56,661 nt of DNA from positions 22,366 through 79,026 of the forward strand of contig JAHEGC010000004.1 in assembly GCA_024639965.1 (NCBI GenBank). The letters run 5' to 3'. The stretch comes from Micrococcales bacterium (lineage in GTDB: Bacteria; Actinomycetota; Actinomycetes; Actinomycetales; Microbacteriaceae). This document shows, piece after piece, positions 37,251 through 51,026 of this stretch. Under the pieces are notes generated by a model. The model was not told the DNA's origin. It saw only the letters and a program-made list of their open reading frames with translations, and did not search any database. Positions within the stretch are counted from its first letter, which is position 1. Every line of letters starts with the position of its first letter. Position numbers and translations under genes: made by a program.

Positions 37251-37271
37251 CTTGACACAACGCGGCTCAAG
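37251..37271. promoter_or_regulatory. HAIR-like HspR operator upstream of dnaK
   Basis: CTTGACA-CAACGCG-GCTCAAG, 7-7-7 architecture of HAIR (CTTGAGT-N7-ACTCAAG); hspR is in the same cluster. Confidence 0.65.
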
Positions 37272-37356
37272 TTGACAGGTCACACTGGCGACACCGCGAG
37301 AACTTCCTCGAAACGAGAAGAAATCGCCGGAGACGGCGAAGAAGGAGAAGAGAACA

Positions 37357-39195
<1,839 letters not shown>

Positions 39196-39197
39196 TC

Positions 39198-39770
39198 ATG
39201 TCGGACAACAACGAACAACCTAACGATGAGCAGGTTCCCCCCACCGACGACGCCACTGAGGCGCCGGAGGCGGGGGAGCCGACGCTCGCCGAGGAAGCCG
39301 CTGAGAGCGACGCCGAGGCGTTGCTGGAGCAGATGCTCGGCGAGGTCGAACGCAACCTCGTGGAGGAATACCGCGATCGCGCCGCCCGCGCCGAAGCCGA
39401 ACTCGCGAACTTCCGCAATCGTGTCGAGCGCGACCGTGCCGCCAATCGCGACGCGGTCATCGCCGAAGTGATTCGCTCGGTGCTCCCCGCTATGGACGAT
39501 CTCGCCCGAGCGGAATCGCACGGCGACCTCGCGGGCAGCCCGCTCGAGATTGTCGCACAGAAGATTCGCACCGGCTTCGCACGATTCGGCCTCGAGCCGG
39601 TCGGCGCGGTGGGCGAACCGTTCGACCCCAACCGCCATGAGGCGATCGTCAAACTCCCCACCGAGGGCGCGACCGCGGAGACCGTGGCCGACGTCGTCGA
39701 GGTGGGGTACACGCTCGGTGAGCGACTGATTCGACCCGCGAAGGTCGCCGTCGCCGCTCCCGCGGAGTAG
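39198..39770 (+). CDS. grpE: Nucleotide exchange factor GrpE
   Basis: RAEAELANFRNRVERDR; between dnaK and dnaJ. Confidence 0.95.
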   Translation: MSDNNEQPNDEQVPPTDDATEAPEAGEPTLAEEAAESDAEALLEQMLGEVERNLVEEYRDRAARAEAELANFRNRVERDRAANRDAVIAEVIRSVLPAMDDLARAESHGDLAGSPLEIVAQKIRTGFARFGLEPVGAVGEPFDPNRHEAIVKLPTEGATAETVADVVEVGYTLGERLIRPAKVAVAAPAE

Positions 39771-39788
39771 GTCGAAGGGAGGACGCCG

Positions 39789-40757
39789 ATGGCCAGTCAG
39801 GATTGGTTCGAGAAGGACTTTTATGCCGTGCTCGGCGTCACTAAGACCGTCTCCGATGCCGAACTCAAGAAGGTTTACCGCAAGCTCGCTCGAGAGTTTC
39901 ACCCAGATTCGAATCCCGGTGACGCCAAGGCGGAGGCGCGCTTCAAGGAAATCTCCGAGGCGTACACCGTTCTCTCGGACCCGCAAACCCGCCAGGAATA
40001 CGACCAAGTTCGGGCGATGGGTGGCGGCGCTCGATTCACGAGCGGAGCACCCGGCGCGGCGGGCGGTTTCGAGGACATGTTCGGCGGAATGTTCGGCGGC
40101 GGTGGCGGCAACAGCCGCGTTCGATTCCCGACGGGTGGCGACGACATCTTCGGTGGACTGTTCGGCGGCGGTGGCGGGGGCTTCCCCGGACAGCGACCGA
40201 GTCCCAGCAAGGGCGCCGACCTTTCGGCAGCGATCACAATCGATTTCCGCACCGGAATTCAGGGCGGCGAGGTGAGCCTCGATTTGCGCGGCCAGAAGCC
40301 GCTGAAAGTGGCAATCCCCGCGGGCGTCAACGACGGCCAGAAAATTCGAGTACGCGGTAAGGGCGAGGCGAGCATGACCGGCGGACCCGTCGGTGACCTC
40401 GTACTGACCGTGACGGTTCGCGACCACCCCGTCTTCGACCGCGACGGGGACAACCTTCGCATCGATATCCCCGTGACAATCCCCGAGGCGGTTCTCGGCG
40501 CGACGATCGAGGTGCCCACGCTCGACGGCGAACGGGTCAAGGTGAAGGTGCCCGCCAACACCCCGAGCGGTCGCGTTCTGCGTGTGAAGGGTCACGGGGT
40601 TTCGGTCAAGGGCAAGAAAGGCGACCTGCTCGCGACCATCCTCATCGTCACCCCCGACTCGCTCTCGGACACCTCGAAGAAGCTCATCCAGGAGTTCGCC
40701 GCGGCGAACGACGGCGAAAGCCCCCGTGACACCCTGTACGGGAAGGCTGCCCTCTAG
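39789..40757 (+). CDS. dnaJ: J-domain co-chaperone, type without Zn finger (CbpA-like)
   Basis: J domain with HPD, G/F region, C-terminal beta domains; no cysteines. Confidence 0.95.
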   Translation: MASQDWFEKDFYAVLGVTKTVSDAELKKVYRKLAREFHPDSNPGDAKAEARFKEISEAYTVLSDPQTRQEYDQVRAMGGGARFTSGAPGAAGGFEDMFGGMFGGGGGNSRVRFPTGGDDIFGGLFGGGGGGFPGQRPSPSKGADLSAAITIDFRTGIQGGEVSLDLRGQKPLKVAIPAGVNDGQKIRVRGKGEASMTGGPVGDLVLTVTVRDHPVFDRDGDNLRIDIPVTIPEAVLGATIEVPTLDGERVKVKVPANTPSGRVLRVKGHGVSVKGKKGDLLATILIVTPDSLSDTSKKLIQEFAAANDGESPRDTLYGKAAL

Positions 40758-40765
40758 GAGGCGAC

Positions 40766-41188
40766 GTGTTCAGCGAAGACGATCCCATTTTTCCCATCGC
40801 CCACGCGGCAGAACTTTCGGGCATGCACCCGCAGACACTGCGCCAATATGATCGGCTCGGTCTCGTCTCGCCCGGCCGCACCGCGGGCAAGACCCGTCGC
40901 TATTCGATGCGCGACATCGTGCAACTTCGTGAAGTTCAACGGCTCTCGGCGGAGGGACTCAACCTCGAGGGCATCCGGCGAATCCTCGAACTCGAGAACA
41001 CCGTGACTGAACTGACCAAGCGGGTTCGGGAACTCGAATCGATGCTCGCGGACGAACTCATCTCGCGTCCCGGAAGCCGCGTGTTCGCGGCGGGAACCGG
41101 CGGCGAGGTCGTGCCGCTCCGTGCGGGCACCCGAAGCCAGAAATCCAATCAACTCGTCGTCTGGCGTCAGTTCCCGTGGTGGAACTGA
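40766..41188 (+). CDS. hspR: MerR-family heat-shock repressor HspR
   Basis: [37 protein letters not shown]; after dnaJ. Confidence 0.93.
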   Translation: MFSEDDPIFPIAHAAELSGMHPQTLRQYDRLGLVSPGRTAGKTRRYSMRDIVQLREVQRLSAEGLNLEGIRRILELENTVTELTKRVRELESMLADELISRPGSRVFAAGTGGEVVPLRAGTRSQKSNQLVVWRQFPWWN

Positions 41189-41204
41189 CCGAAAGGAGGA
41201 ACCG

Positions 41205-43355
<2,151 letters not shown>

Positions 43356-43378
43356 ACACCCCAACCGAAAGCGACACC

Positions 43379-43951
43379 ATGTCCAAGCGCGCAGTGACCG
43401 AATTCCCCATCAACGAAACACTCGCAACGAGGTGGAGTCCCCGGGCGTTCGACCCGAGCGTGATCCTCACCCCCGCCGACCTTTCGTCGGCCTTTGAGGC
43501 GGCACGCTGGGCACCCTCGGCCAACAACCTGCAGCCGTGGCAGTTCATCGTCGGGTTCCGCGGTGACGACGTCTTCACTGCGATCGCCAATGACCTCTCC
43601 GGCTTCAACCAGTCGTGGGCCCCGGACGCTGGCGCTCTTGTGGTAGCGATCACGAACACCGTCACCGCGTCGGGCCGCGCCAACGCCTATGCACGCTACG
43701 ACCTCGGTCAAGCCGTCGCGCACTTCACCATTCAGGCGACGAGCGACGGACTCATGACCCACCAGATGGGTGGATTCGACATCGACGCGCTGACCCTCGC
43801 GCTCGAGGTGCACGAGCCGTGGGAAATTGTCTCGCTTATCGCCGTCGGTTCGCTCGGAGACCCGCACCGCTTGCCCGAAGATCGTCAAGCATCGGAGACC
43901 GGTCCGCGCGAGCGCAAGCCCTTCAATGAGGTCGTCGTTCGCGGGCTCTAG
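43379..43951 (+). CDS. Nitroreductase-family protein
   Basis: RWSPRAFDPS, AARWAPSANNLQPWQFIVG. Confidence 0.9.
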   Translation: MSKRAVTEFPINETLATRWSPRAFDPSVILTPADLSSAFEAARWAPSANNLQPWQFIVGFRGDDVFTAIANDLSGFNQSWAPDAGALVVAITNTVTASGRANAYARYDLGQAVAHFTIQATSDGLMTHQMGGFDIDALTLALEVHEPWEIVSLIAVGSLGDPHRLPEDRQASETGPRERKPFNEVVVRGL

Positions 43952-44223
43952 CCCAACATCGCCTTGTCCATCAGCGCGAAGAGTGCGCTCTTCATCTCGC
44001 CGCGATTCGTCACGGGGTAGGGCCAGGTGATGGGCACCTCACGGCTGACTCCATCTTTGGTGATCGAGAACAGGCCGTGGGTCTCGGTGATGTCGACGAG
44101 CGTCACATCGGATTCGAGCTCGGCGCCGGCGAGGCGTTCGGCGATGAACCGCATGTGGTCGGCCATCGACGGGTCGTTCATGTAGTCGCAGACGCCGGTG
44201 ACGTCGTTGGGGTCAAGAGGCAT
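43948..44223 (-). CDS. Small protein, DUF2470-like
   Basis: VCDYMNDPSMADHMRFIAERLAGAE...VDITETHGLFSI. Confidence 0.6.
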   Translation of the reverse strand: MPLDPNDVTGVCDYMNDPSMADHMRFIAERLAGAELESDVTLVDITETHGLFSITKDGVSREVPITWPYPVTNRGEMKSALFALMDKAMLG

Positions 44224-44246
44224 GGTTCACGATAACCCGAGACGGG

Positions 44247-45317
44247 TCATTTCGCGTCGGTGAGGGCGGCGCAGATCGCCTCGGCGAATCGAACGACATC
44301 GGCCTCGGTGGTGTCGAAGGCGGTCATCCAGCGAACTTCGTTGATAGATTCGTCCCAGTCGTAGAAGTGGAACGTCTCGCGCAGCCGGTCGATCGCGGGG
44401 CGCGGGAGGGTCGCGAACACTGCGTTCGCCTCGGTCTTCTGTGTGAAGGCGAGCTCGGGAGCCTCGCCGCGAACGATTGCGCCCTCGAGGGTGTCGCGCA
44501 GTATCGCCGCCATCGCGTTGGCGTGACGGGCGGCCGACATGCCGAGGTCGTTCTCGAGCAGCGTGAGGTACTGCTGCGAGACGAACCGGAGTTTGCTGCC
44601 GAGCTGCCCAATCGCCTTGCGCAGGTAGAGCATGCCGGGGGCGGTCTCGGGGTTGAGCACGACCACCGCTTCAGCGCCCATTCCGCCGATTTTGGTGGCG
44701 CCGAACGAGAGGATGTCCACGCCCACGTCGGTGGTCATCTCGCGGAAGGTCACACCGAGCGAGGCGGCCGCGTTCCACAGCCGCGCGCCGTCCATGTGCA
44801 CGGTCATACCCTTGTCGTGGGCGAACCGGGTGAGGGCGCGAATCTCGTCGAGCGAGTACACCGTGCCCAGCTCGGTCGTTTGGGTGATCGAGAGCACGAG
44901 CGGTTGCGCGCGGTGCTCGAAACCGAACCCCCACGCCTCGGTGGCGACGAGGTCGGGGGTCAATTTCGCGTCGGGCGTGGGAACGGGGTAGAGCTTGAGG
45001 CCCGTGATGCGCTCGGGCGCGCCCCCCTCGTCGGTGTGGATGTGCGCGTGAGTGGAACACACCACCGCACCCCAGCGCGGCATCGATGCGGTGAGGGCGA
45101 GCACGTTGGCGCCCGTGCCGTTGAACACGGGAAAGATTTCGGCCTGCTCGCCGAAGGTGTCGCGAATGACGGCGCCGAGTTGGGCGGTGTACGGGTCGTC
45201 GCCGTAGGCACTGACGTGCCCACCGTTGGCGATGGCGAGGCCGTCGAGGATTTGCTGGTGAACGCCGGCGTAGTTGTCGCTCGCGAAGGCGATGCGGTGG
45301 GGGTCGTGGATCGTCAC
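44247..45317 (-). CDS. Low-specificity threonine aldolase/beta-eliminating lyase
   Basis: FASDNYAGVHQQIL, SFGATKIGGMGAEAVVVLNP PLP-lysine region; GTG start. Confidence 0.9.
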   Translation of the reverse strand: MTIHDPHRIAFASDNYAGVHQQILDGLAIANGGHVSAYGDDPYTAQLGAVIRDTFGEQAEIFPVFNGTGANVLALTASMPRWGAVVCSTHAHIHTDEGGAPERITGLKLYPVPTPDAKLTPDLVATEAWGFGFEHRAQPLVLSITQTTELGTVYSLDEIRALTRFAHDKGMTVHMDGARLWNAAASLGVTFREMTTDVGVDILSFGATKIGGMGAEAVVVLNPETAPGMLYLRKAIGQLGSKLRFVSQQYLTLLENDLGMSAARHANAMAAILRDTLEGAIVRGEAPELAFTQKTEANAVFATLPRPAIDRLRETFHFYDWDESINEVRWMTAFDTTEADVVRFAEAICAALTDAK

Positions 45318-45336
45318 GGTTCCATTCTGCCGTTCG

Positions 45337-46170
45337 TCACCAGAACATGGGGCGGTCGTCGTCCTCGTCGCCTCCGCCAAGTTCGACGACGACGGGAACG
45401 TGGTCGCTGGGTGAATCGCCCTTGCGCTGGTCGCGGTCGATGAACGCGTCGGTCACGTCGGCGGCGAACCCAGCCGAACCGAGCACGAAGTCGATGCGAA
45501 GTCCCTCGTCGCGGGGGAACGCGAGGTTCTTGTAATCCCAGTAAGTGAAGCCCGCGGGTTGCCGCGGGCGAACGACGTCGGTGAGCCCGATTCGCTCGAA
45601 TTCGGCGAACGACGCGCGTTCGACGGGTGAGATGTGGGTCGAATGGCCCGGGACCATGCGCGGGTCACCGCAATCGCCGTCGAGCGGCGCGATGTTGAAG
45701 TCGCCCGAGATTGCGAGTCGGTCGAACCGGTTCATCTCGTCGACCATCGCTGTGCGCAACGCCTCAAGCCATCGGAGTTTGTAGGTGAAGTGCGGGTCGT
45801 CGAGCGCCCGGCCGTTGGGCACGTAGAGACTCCAGAAGCGAACGCCGTCGACGGTGGCGCCGAGAGCCCGGGCTTCGAGGGGAGGTTCGCCTTCGCCGTC
45901 GTGATCCTTCGCGAAGCCCGGCATTCCCGGGAACCCGACGGTGACATCGGCGAGACCGACGCGGGAGAGTATTGCCACCCCGTTCCATTGGCTGAGCCCG
46001 TGGTGGGCTACCTCGTACCCTGCTGCCTCGAACGGCGCGAGAGGGAACTGGTCGTCGCGACATTTCGTCTCTTGAAGCGCGAGCACGTCGATGTCGCTCG
46101 ACTCGAGCCACGAGACGACCCGCTCGTAGCGGGTCCGAATCGAGTTGATGTTCCACGTCGCGATGCGCAC
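45337..46170 (-). CDS. xth: Exodeoxyribonuclease III / AP endonuclease
   Basis: RIATWNINSIRTR, LALQETKC, GDFNIAP, RIDFVLGS, SDHVPV. Confidence 0.95.
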   Translation of the reverse strand: MRIATWNINSIRTRYERVVSWLESSDIDVLALQETKCRDDQFPLAPFEAAGYEVAHHGLSQWNGVAILSRVGLADVTVGFPGMPGFAKDHDGEGEPPLEARALGATVDGVRFWSLYVPNGRALDDPHFTYKLRWLEALRTAMVDEMNRFDRLAISGDFNIAPLDGDCGDPRMVPGHSTHISPVERASFAEFERIGLTDVVRPRQPAGFTYWDYKNLAFPRDEGLRIDFVLGSAGFAADVTDAFIDRDQRKGDSPSDHVPVVVELGGGDEDDDRPMFW

Positions 46171-46204
46171 GAGAGCGAGTTTAGGCGTTCGATAAGGTGG
46201 AGGA

Positions 46205-46756
46205 ATGACCGACGACCGCGCCCGACTCGCGTCGCTCATCCGCGACAACGCCGTGTTCTTCGGCGATTTCACGTTGACGAGCGGAAAAAAGGCGACGTAT
46301 TACATCGACCTGCGCAAGGTGAGCCTCGATCACCGCGTAGCGCCCCTCATCGGTGACGTCATGGTCGACCTCATCGACGACATCCCCGACGTGTTCGCCG
46401 TCGGCGGGCTCACGATGGGCGCCGACCCGATCGCCTCGGCGGTTCTGCACCGCGGAGTGCTCAAAGGCAGGGATTACGACGCGTTCGTTGTGCGCAAGGA
46501 GCCCAAAGATCACGGTCGCGGCAAACAGGTAGAAGGCCCGGACCTCGAGGGCAAGCGCGTCATCGTGCTCGAAGACACCTCCACTACCGGGGGCTCGCCG
46601 CTCGCCGCAGCTGCCGCACTCGAGAAGGTCGGCGCGATTGTGGTTGCCGTCGCGGTGGTTGTTGACCGCGATACCGGCGCACGCGAGAAGATCGAGGCCG
46701 CGGGGTATCAGTACCGCGCCGCACTCGGGCTCGGCGATTTGGGGCTCGAGCCGTGA
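46205..46756 (+). CDS. pyrE: Orotate phosphoribosyltransferase
   Basis: FTLTSGKKATYYIDLRKVSL, VIVLEDTSTTGGSPLAA. Confidence 0.94.
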   Translation: MTDDRARLASLIRDNAVFFGDFTLTSGKKATYYIDLRKVSLDHRVAPLIGDVMVDLIDDIPDVFAVGGLTMGADPIASAVLHRGVLKGRDYDAFVVRKEPKDHGRGKQVEGPDLEGKRVIVLEDTSTTGGSPLAAAAALEKVGAIVVAVAVVVDRDTGAREKIEAAGYQYRAALGLGDLGLEP

Positions 46757-47832
46757 CCGACGAACCACGCGAGGACAACGCCGACGATGTCGAATGGCTC
46801 AAGAACGCCTTCGACCGTGCCAACCAGGGTGACAACGGAACCGTCTCAGAGACACCCCGACCCACACCGACACCTTTTGACGAGTCGGCTCGCCGACACG
46901 ACCTCGACCTGGATTTCGAGACTGAAAACTTTCAGCCCGTCACCGAATTCAAACCGGTTCAGATTCCCCGGGAAGAGCCCGCCCCACCCGCGGCGGTAGA
47001 GCCAAAGACCGAAGCGCTCGATGCGCTCGAAATTCCCGAGACTGCGCAACCGGCTCAACCCGAAGCTCCCACCGCTCCCGTCGTCGCCCAGGAGACGACC
47101 GGAATCGACCGTCTCGACGCGATTTTCGCGGGTGCCGCGACACCGTCCGATTCGGAGCCGACTACCGCGATGCCGACGGCGGAGAAGTCCGGCCGCGGAT
47201 CGCGCAAGCCGAAACGCGACGCGGCGATGACCGCCACCGACCCCGCCGCCTCGGCGAAGTTCCGACAGCAACTCGTCTTGGTGGCTGCGGGAATCGGGAT
47301 TGTGATTCTTTCGATTGGTGGCTTTCTCGCTGGTCGGGTCATTGGAAAGCCCGCGGTCGCGCCTGTGGCAACACCCACCGCGGAACCCGCGCCCACCGCC
47401 GCGCGCGAACCGGGCGACTGGGCGTTCGACAAACTTTTCGGTGGCGAATGCATTTCACCGTTCGGCGGAGCGTGGAGCGAAACATTCACCGTGGTCGATT
47501 GCGCCACCGAACATGCCGCACAACTCGTCTACGCGGGTGACCTCGCCACCGACGGGTCGTACCCGTCGTTCCCCGGCGAAACCCACATCGGCAACGCGGC
47601 GATGACGCTGTGCCAGCGCGAGGGCGTGCTGAGCCTCTCGGCCGCCAAGAAGTATTCCGACATCCTCGTGTCGAGCGCGTATCCCGTCTCGCAGGAGGCG
47701 TGGGATTCGGGTGACACTCGTTATTACTGTTTCGTCAGTCGCGAGGCGGACGCGAGCTTCACGGGCGATCTCGCCGGGTCGTTGCTCAGCGCGCCGAGCG
47801 AAGCGACTCCGGCACCGTCGGCGACGCCGTAA
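46753..47832 (+). CDS. Septum-formation-family single-TM protein (long disordered N-terminus)
   Basis: TM LVLVAAGIGIVILSIGGFLAGRVIG; C-terminal GECISPFG...FTVVDCATEHAAQLVYAG. Confidence 0.75.
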   Translation: MTDEPREDNADDVEWLKNAFDRANQGDNGTVSETPRPTPTPFDESARRHDLDLDFETENFQPVTEFKPVQIPREEPAPPAAVEPKTEALDALEIPETAQPAQPEAPTAPVVAQETTGIDRLDAIFAGAATPSDSEPTTAMPTAEKSGRGSRKPKRDAAMTATDPAASAKFRQQLVLVAAGIGIVILSIGGFLAGRVIGKPAVAPVATPTAEPAPTAAREPGDWAFDKLFGGECISPFGGAWSETFTVVDCATEHAAQLVYAGDLATDGSYPSFPGETHIGNAAMTLCQREGVLSLSAAKKYSDILVSSAYPVSQEAWDSGDTRYYCFVSREADASFTGDLAGSLLSAPSEATPAPSATP

Positions 47833-48640
47833 CGTCAAGTCGCGATTCGATCACGGCGATCGAATCGGGGTTGCGATCGATGAGCACCGTGTTGCGGTCG
47901 AGGGCACGGGCGGCAGCACCCGTCGTGCCGCTCCCCGCGAACGGGTCGAGAACCCAATCCCCCGGTCGGCTCGACGCCGCGATGATGCGCCGCAGAATGC
48001 CGACCGGTTTCTGGGTGGCATACCCCGTCTTCTCGCTCCCGGTTGGGGAGACGATCGTGTGCCACCACACATCGGTCGGCAGTTTCCCCCGCTCGCGCTT
48101 CTCGGGGGTCACCAGACCCGGGGCCATGTAGGGCTCGCGATCGACCGTGTCCGAATCGAAAAAGTACGTCTTCGGGTTTTTCACATAGACGAGAATCGTG
48201 TCGTGTTTGGTCGGCCAACGTTTGGTCGACTTCGCCCCATAGTCGTAGGCCCAGATGATCTCGTTGAGGAAGTTCTCGCGCCCGAAGAGCGCGTCGAGGG
48301 CCACCTTCGCGTAATGGGCTTCGCGGTAGTCCAGGTGCAGATAAAGCGTGCCCGAGTCGGTGAGCAACCGGTGCGCCTCACGCAAACGGGGCTCGAGGAA
48401 CTCCCAATAATCCTCGAACGCGTCGTCGTAGCCGTAGAGCACGCCCTTGACGGTGTCGTAGTTCGCGCCGCCGAACCCCACGCGCGTTCCCGTCGAACTC
48501 TTCTGCGTCGACATCGTCTGTCGTTCCTGGCGGCGTCCCGTGTTGAACGGCGGGTCGAGGTACACGACCTGGAACGTGCCGTCGGCGAGCGAGCGCATCA
48601 CGTTGAGGTTGTCCCCCTCGATCAGGTGTGTTGCGTTCAT
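47786..48640 (-). CDS. Solitary site-specific DNA methyltransferase (beta-class, DPPF)
   Basis: VVYLDPPFNTG near N-term and VLDPFAGSGTTGAAA near C-term; no endonuclease next to it. Confidence 0.9.
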   Translation of the reverse strand: MNATHLIEGDNLNVMRSLADGTFQVVYLDPPFNTGRRQERQTMSTQKSSTGTRVGFGGANYDTVKGVLYGYDDAFEDYWEFLEPRLREAHRLLTDSGTLYLHLDYREAHYAKVALDALFGRENFLNEIIWAYDYGAKSTKRWPTKHDTILVYVKNPKTYFFDSDTVDREPYMAPGLVTPEKRERGKLPTDVWWHTIVSPTGSEKTGYATQKPVGILRRIIAASSRPGDWVLDPFAGSGTTGAAARALDRNTVLIDRNPDSIAVIESRLDVTASPTVPESLRSAR

Positions 48641-48645
48641 TCCCC

Positions 48646-48652
48646 TAAATTA
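48646..48652. promoter_or_regulatory. Overlapping divergent -10 elements between DNA-methyltransferase and SpoU methylase
   Basis: TAAATTA: plus TAAATT 6 nt before GTG 48658; minus TAATTT 6 nt before ATG 48640. Confidence 0.6.
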
Positions 48653-48657
48653 ACAGA

Positions 48658-49302
48658 GTGGAACACGACGAGTCGCACGCGCCGAGCGCGGAACTGTCGA
48701 CTCACGGAGTTGGGCCGTGGCGAGGCGATTGGCCCGACGACCCGCGGTTCGACCCCGACCTGCTGCGCGACGGTGACACCCGCAACGTCATCGACCGCTA
48801 TCGGTATTGGCGCGTCGACGCGATAGTGACCGATCTCGATGAGCGCCGACACGGATTTCACGTCGCTATCGAGAACTGGCAGCACGACCTCAACATCGGG
48901 TCAATCGTGCGCACCGCCAACGCGTTCCTCGCCGACACCGTGCACATCGTCGGGCGGCGGCGTTGGAACAAGCGGGGGGCGATGGTGACCGACCGTTACC
49001 AACACGTGATGCACCACCCCACTATCGCCGAGTTTCTCGAATGGACGCGCGCCCACGACCTCCCCGTCATCGGGGTCGACAACGTCGACGGGTCGCGCTC
49101 GATCGACGAGACGGCACTTCCCGAACGCTGCGTTCTGTTGTTCGGCCAGGAGGGCCCCGGCCTATCTCCCGAGGCAATCGCCGCGAGCGACGTGGTTGTC
49201 GAAATCCCGCAATTTGGATCGACTCGATCGCTCAATGCTTCCGCCGCGGCGGCGATCGTCATGCACTCGTGGGTTCGGGAGCACGTGACCGCCAAACGAT
49301 AG
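48658..49302 (+). CDS. TrmH/SpoU-family RNA methyltransferase
   Basis: NIGSIVRTANAF, VLLFGQEGPGLS, SLNASAAAAIVM. Confidence 0.93.
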   Translation: MEHDESHAPSAELSTHGVGPWRGDWPDDPRFDPDLLRDGDTRNVIDRYRYWRVDAIVTDLDERRHGFHVAIENWQHDLNIGSIVRTANAFLADTVHIVGRRRWNKRGAMVTDRYQHVMHHPTIAEFLEWTRAHDLPVIGVDNVDGSRSIDETALPERCVLLFGQEGPGLSPEAIAASDVVVEIPQFGSTRSLNASAAAAIVMHSWVREHVTAKR

Positions 49303-49335
49303 ACTTGTCGGGTTGCCCGAACCGAAGGAATCGTC

Positions 49336-50622
49336 ATGCCCGCCGCCGTCATCGTTGGAGCGCAATGGGGCGACGAGGGCAAGGGCAAAGCCACGGACCT
49401 CATCGCCTCGCGCATCGATTACGTCGTGAAATTCAACGGCGGCAACAACGCGGGCCACACGGTCGTCATCGGAAACGAAAAGTACGCGTTGCACTTGCTG
49501 CCGTCGGGAATCCTCACCGAGGGTGTCACCCCCGTCATCTCGAACGGTGTCGTCGTCGACCTCGAGGTGCTCTTCGAGGAACTCGACGCGCTCACGACCC
49601 GCGGAATCGACGTGTCGCGCCTTCGCATCTCGGCCAACGCCCACGTCATAACCGAATACCACCGCACGCTCGACAAAGTGACCGAACGATTCCTTGGCAA
49701 ACGCCAGATCGGCACGACGGGCCGCGGAATCGGACCGACCTACGCCGACAAGATCAACCGCGTCGGAATTCGCATCCAGGACATCTTTGACGAGGGAATC
49801 CTGCGCCAGAAGGTCGAGGGGGCGCTCGACCTCAAGAACCACCTCCTCGTCAAGATCTACAACCGCCGTGCGATTGTGGTTGACGACATCGTCGCCGAAC
49901 TGCGCTCGTACGCCGACCGCCTTCGCCCGATGGTGTGTGACACGTCGATGTTGCTGCACCAGGCACTCATTGAGGGCAAGACGGTTCTGTTCGAGGGCGG
50001 ACAGGCAACGATGCTCGACGTCGACCATGGAACCTACCCGTTCGTCACATCGTCCAACTCCACCGCGGGAGGCGCCTCGACGGGTGCGGGTATCGGCCCC
50101 AACCAGTTCACCCGAATCATCGGAATCGTCAAGGCCTACACGACGCGCGTCGGGTCGGGTCCGTTCCCCACGGAGCTCGACGACCAGTTCGGCGAACGCC
50201 TTCGATCGGTCGGTGCCGAATTCGGCACGACCACCGGCCGTCCCCGTCGTTGTGGATGGTACGACGCCCCCATCGCGCGTTATTCGGCCCGCATCAACGG
50301 AATCACCGACTTTGTGCTCACCAAGCTCGACGTGCTCACGGGTCTCGACGAGATCCCGGTGTGTGTCGCCTACGAGGTCGACGGCGTGCGTTTCGACGAA
50401 ATGCCCGTCAACCAATCCGACTTCCACCATGCCAAACCGATCTACGAGAACTTCCCCGGCTGGAGGGACGACATTTCGGGCGCTCGCCAATTCTCCGACC
50501 TCCCCGCCAACGCTCAGGCTTACGTGCTCGCGGTTGAAAACATGTCGGGCGCTCGAATTTCGGCAATCGGAGTCGGACCCGCTCGTGACGCGATCATCCA
50601 GCGTCACGAACTGCTTGACTAA
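49336..50622 (+). CDS. purA: Adenylosuccinate synthetase
   Basis: [32 protein letters not shown]. Confidence 0.98.
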   Translation: MPAAVIVGAQWGDEGKGKATDLIASRIDYVVKFNGGNNAGHTVVIGNEKYALHLLPSGILTEGVTPVISNGVVVDLEVLFEELDALTTRGIDVSRLRISANAHVITEYHRTLDKVTERFLGKRQIGTTGRGIGPTYADKINRVGIRIQDIFDEGILRQKVEGALDLKNHLLVKIYNRRAIVVDDIVAELRSYADRLRPMVCDTSMLLHQALIEGKTVLFEGGQATMLDVDHGTYPFVTSSNSTAGGASTGAGIGPNQFTRIIGIVKAYTTRVGSGPFPTELDDQFGERLRSVGAEFGTTTGRPRRCGWYDAPIARYSARINGITDFVLTKLDVLTGLDEIPVCVAYEVDGVRFDEMPVNQSDFHHAKPIYENFPGWRDDISGARQFSDLPANAQAYVLAVENMSGARISAIGVGPARDAIIQRHELLD

Positions 50623-50705
50623 GACTCGTCCAAGGTTTGGTAAAGGCCGCATTGCCCGTGGCGCATCGAAATTAGACTGATGTCATCTCACCAAGGAGAA
50701 TCCCC

Positions 50706-51026
50706 GTGACCGTCCGACACGCAGCCATCGCCGCAACTCTGTTGATAGCGACCGTGTCGATCGCCGGTTGTTCCCCGTCGGTGCCGTCGGAGACGATGAG
50801 CGTCATCCCCGGAAACGACATCCTCACCGCCGATCTCAGCAACGACGTCACTGCGCGCGGCGTGGTTCTCGCGGCGGTCTTGCTTGTTGCCGGCGACATC
50901 GACAAGGCGATGACCAAGGGAACCGTTACTCAGGCGGAGGTCGACGCGGCGCGCGAAGCGATGGCCGACGGAACACTCGACATGTGGCGCCAACGCGCAG
51001 ATTCAGATCAGGCGGCAAGCAAATGA
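50706..51026 (+). CDS. Small lipoprotein
   Basis: Lipobox LIATVSIAGC; SD AAGGAG; TAGACT promoter about 50673. Confidence 0.75.
   Translation: MTVRHAAIAATLLIATVSIAGCSPSVPSETMSVIPGNDILTADLSNDVTARGVVLAAVLLVAGDIDKAMTKGTVTQAEVDAAREAMADGTLDMWRQRADSDQAASK

Noticed and set aside
49162-50652. 496-aa minus ORF opposite purA
   Set aside because: Shadow ORF of the conserved purA coding strand
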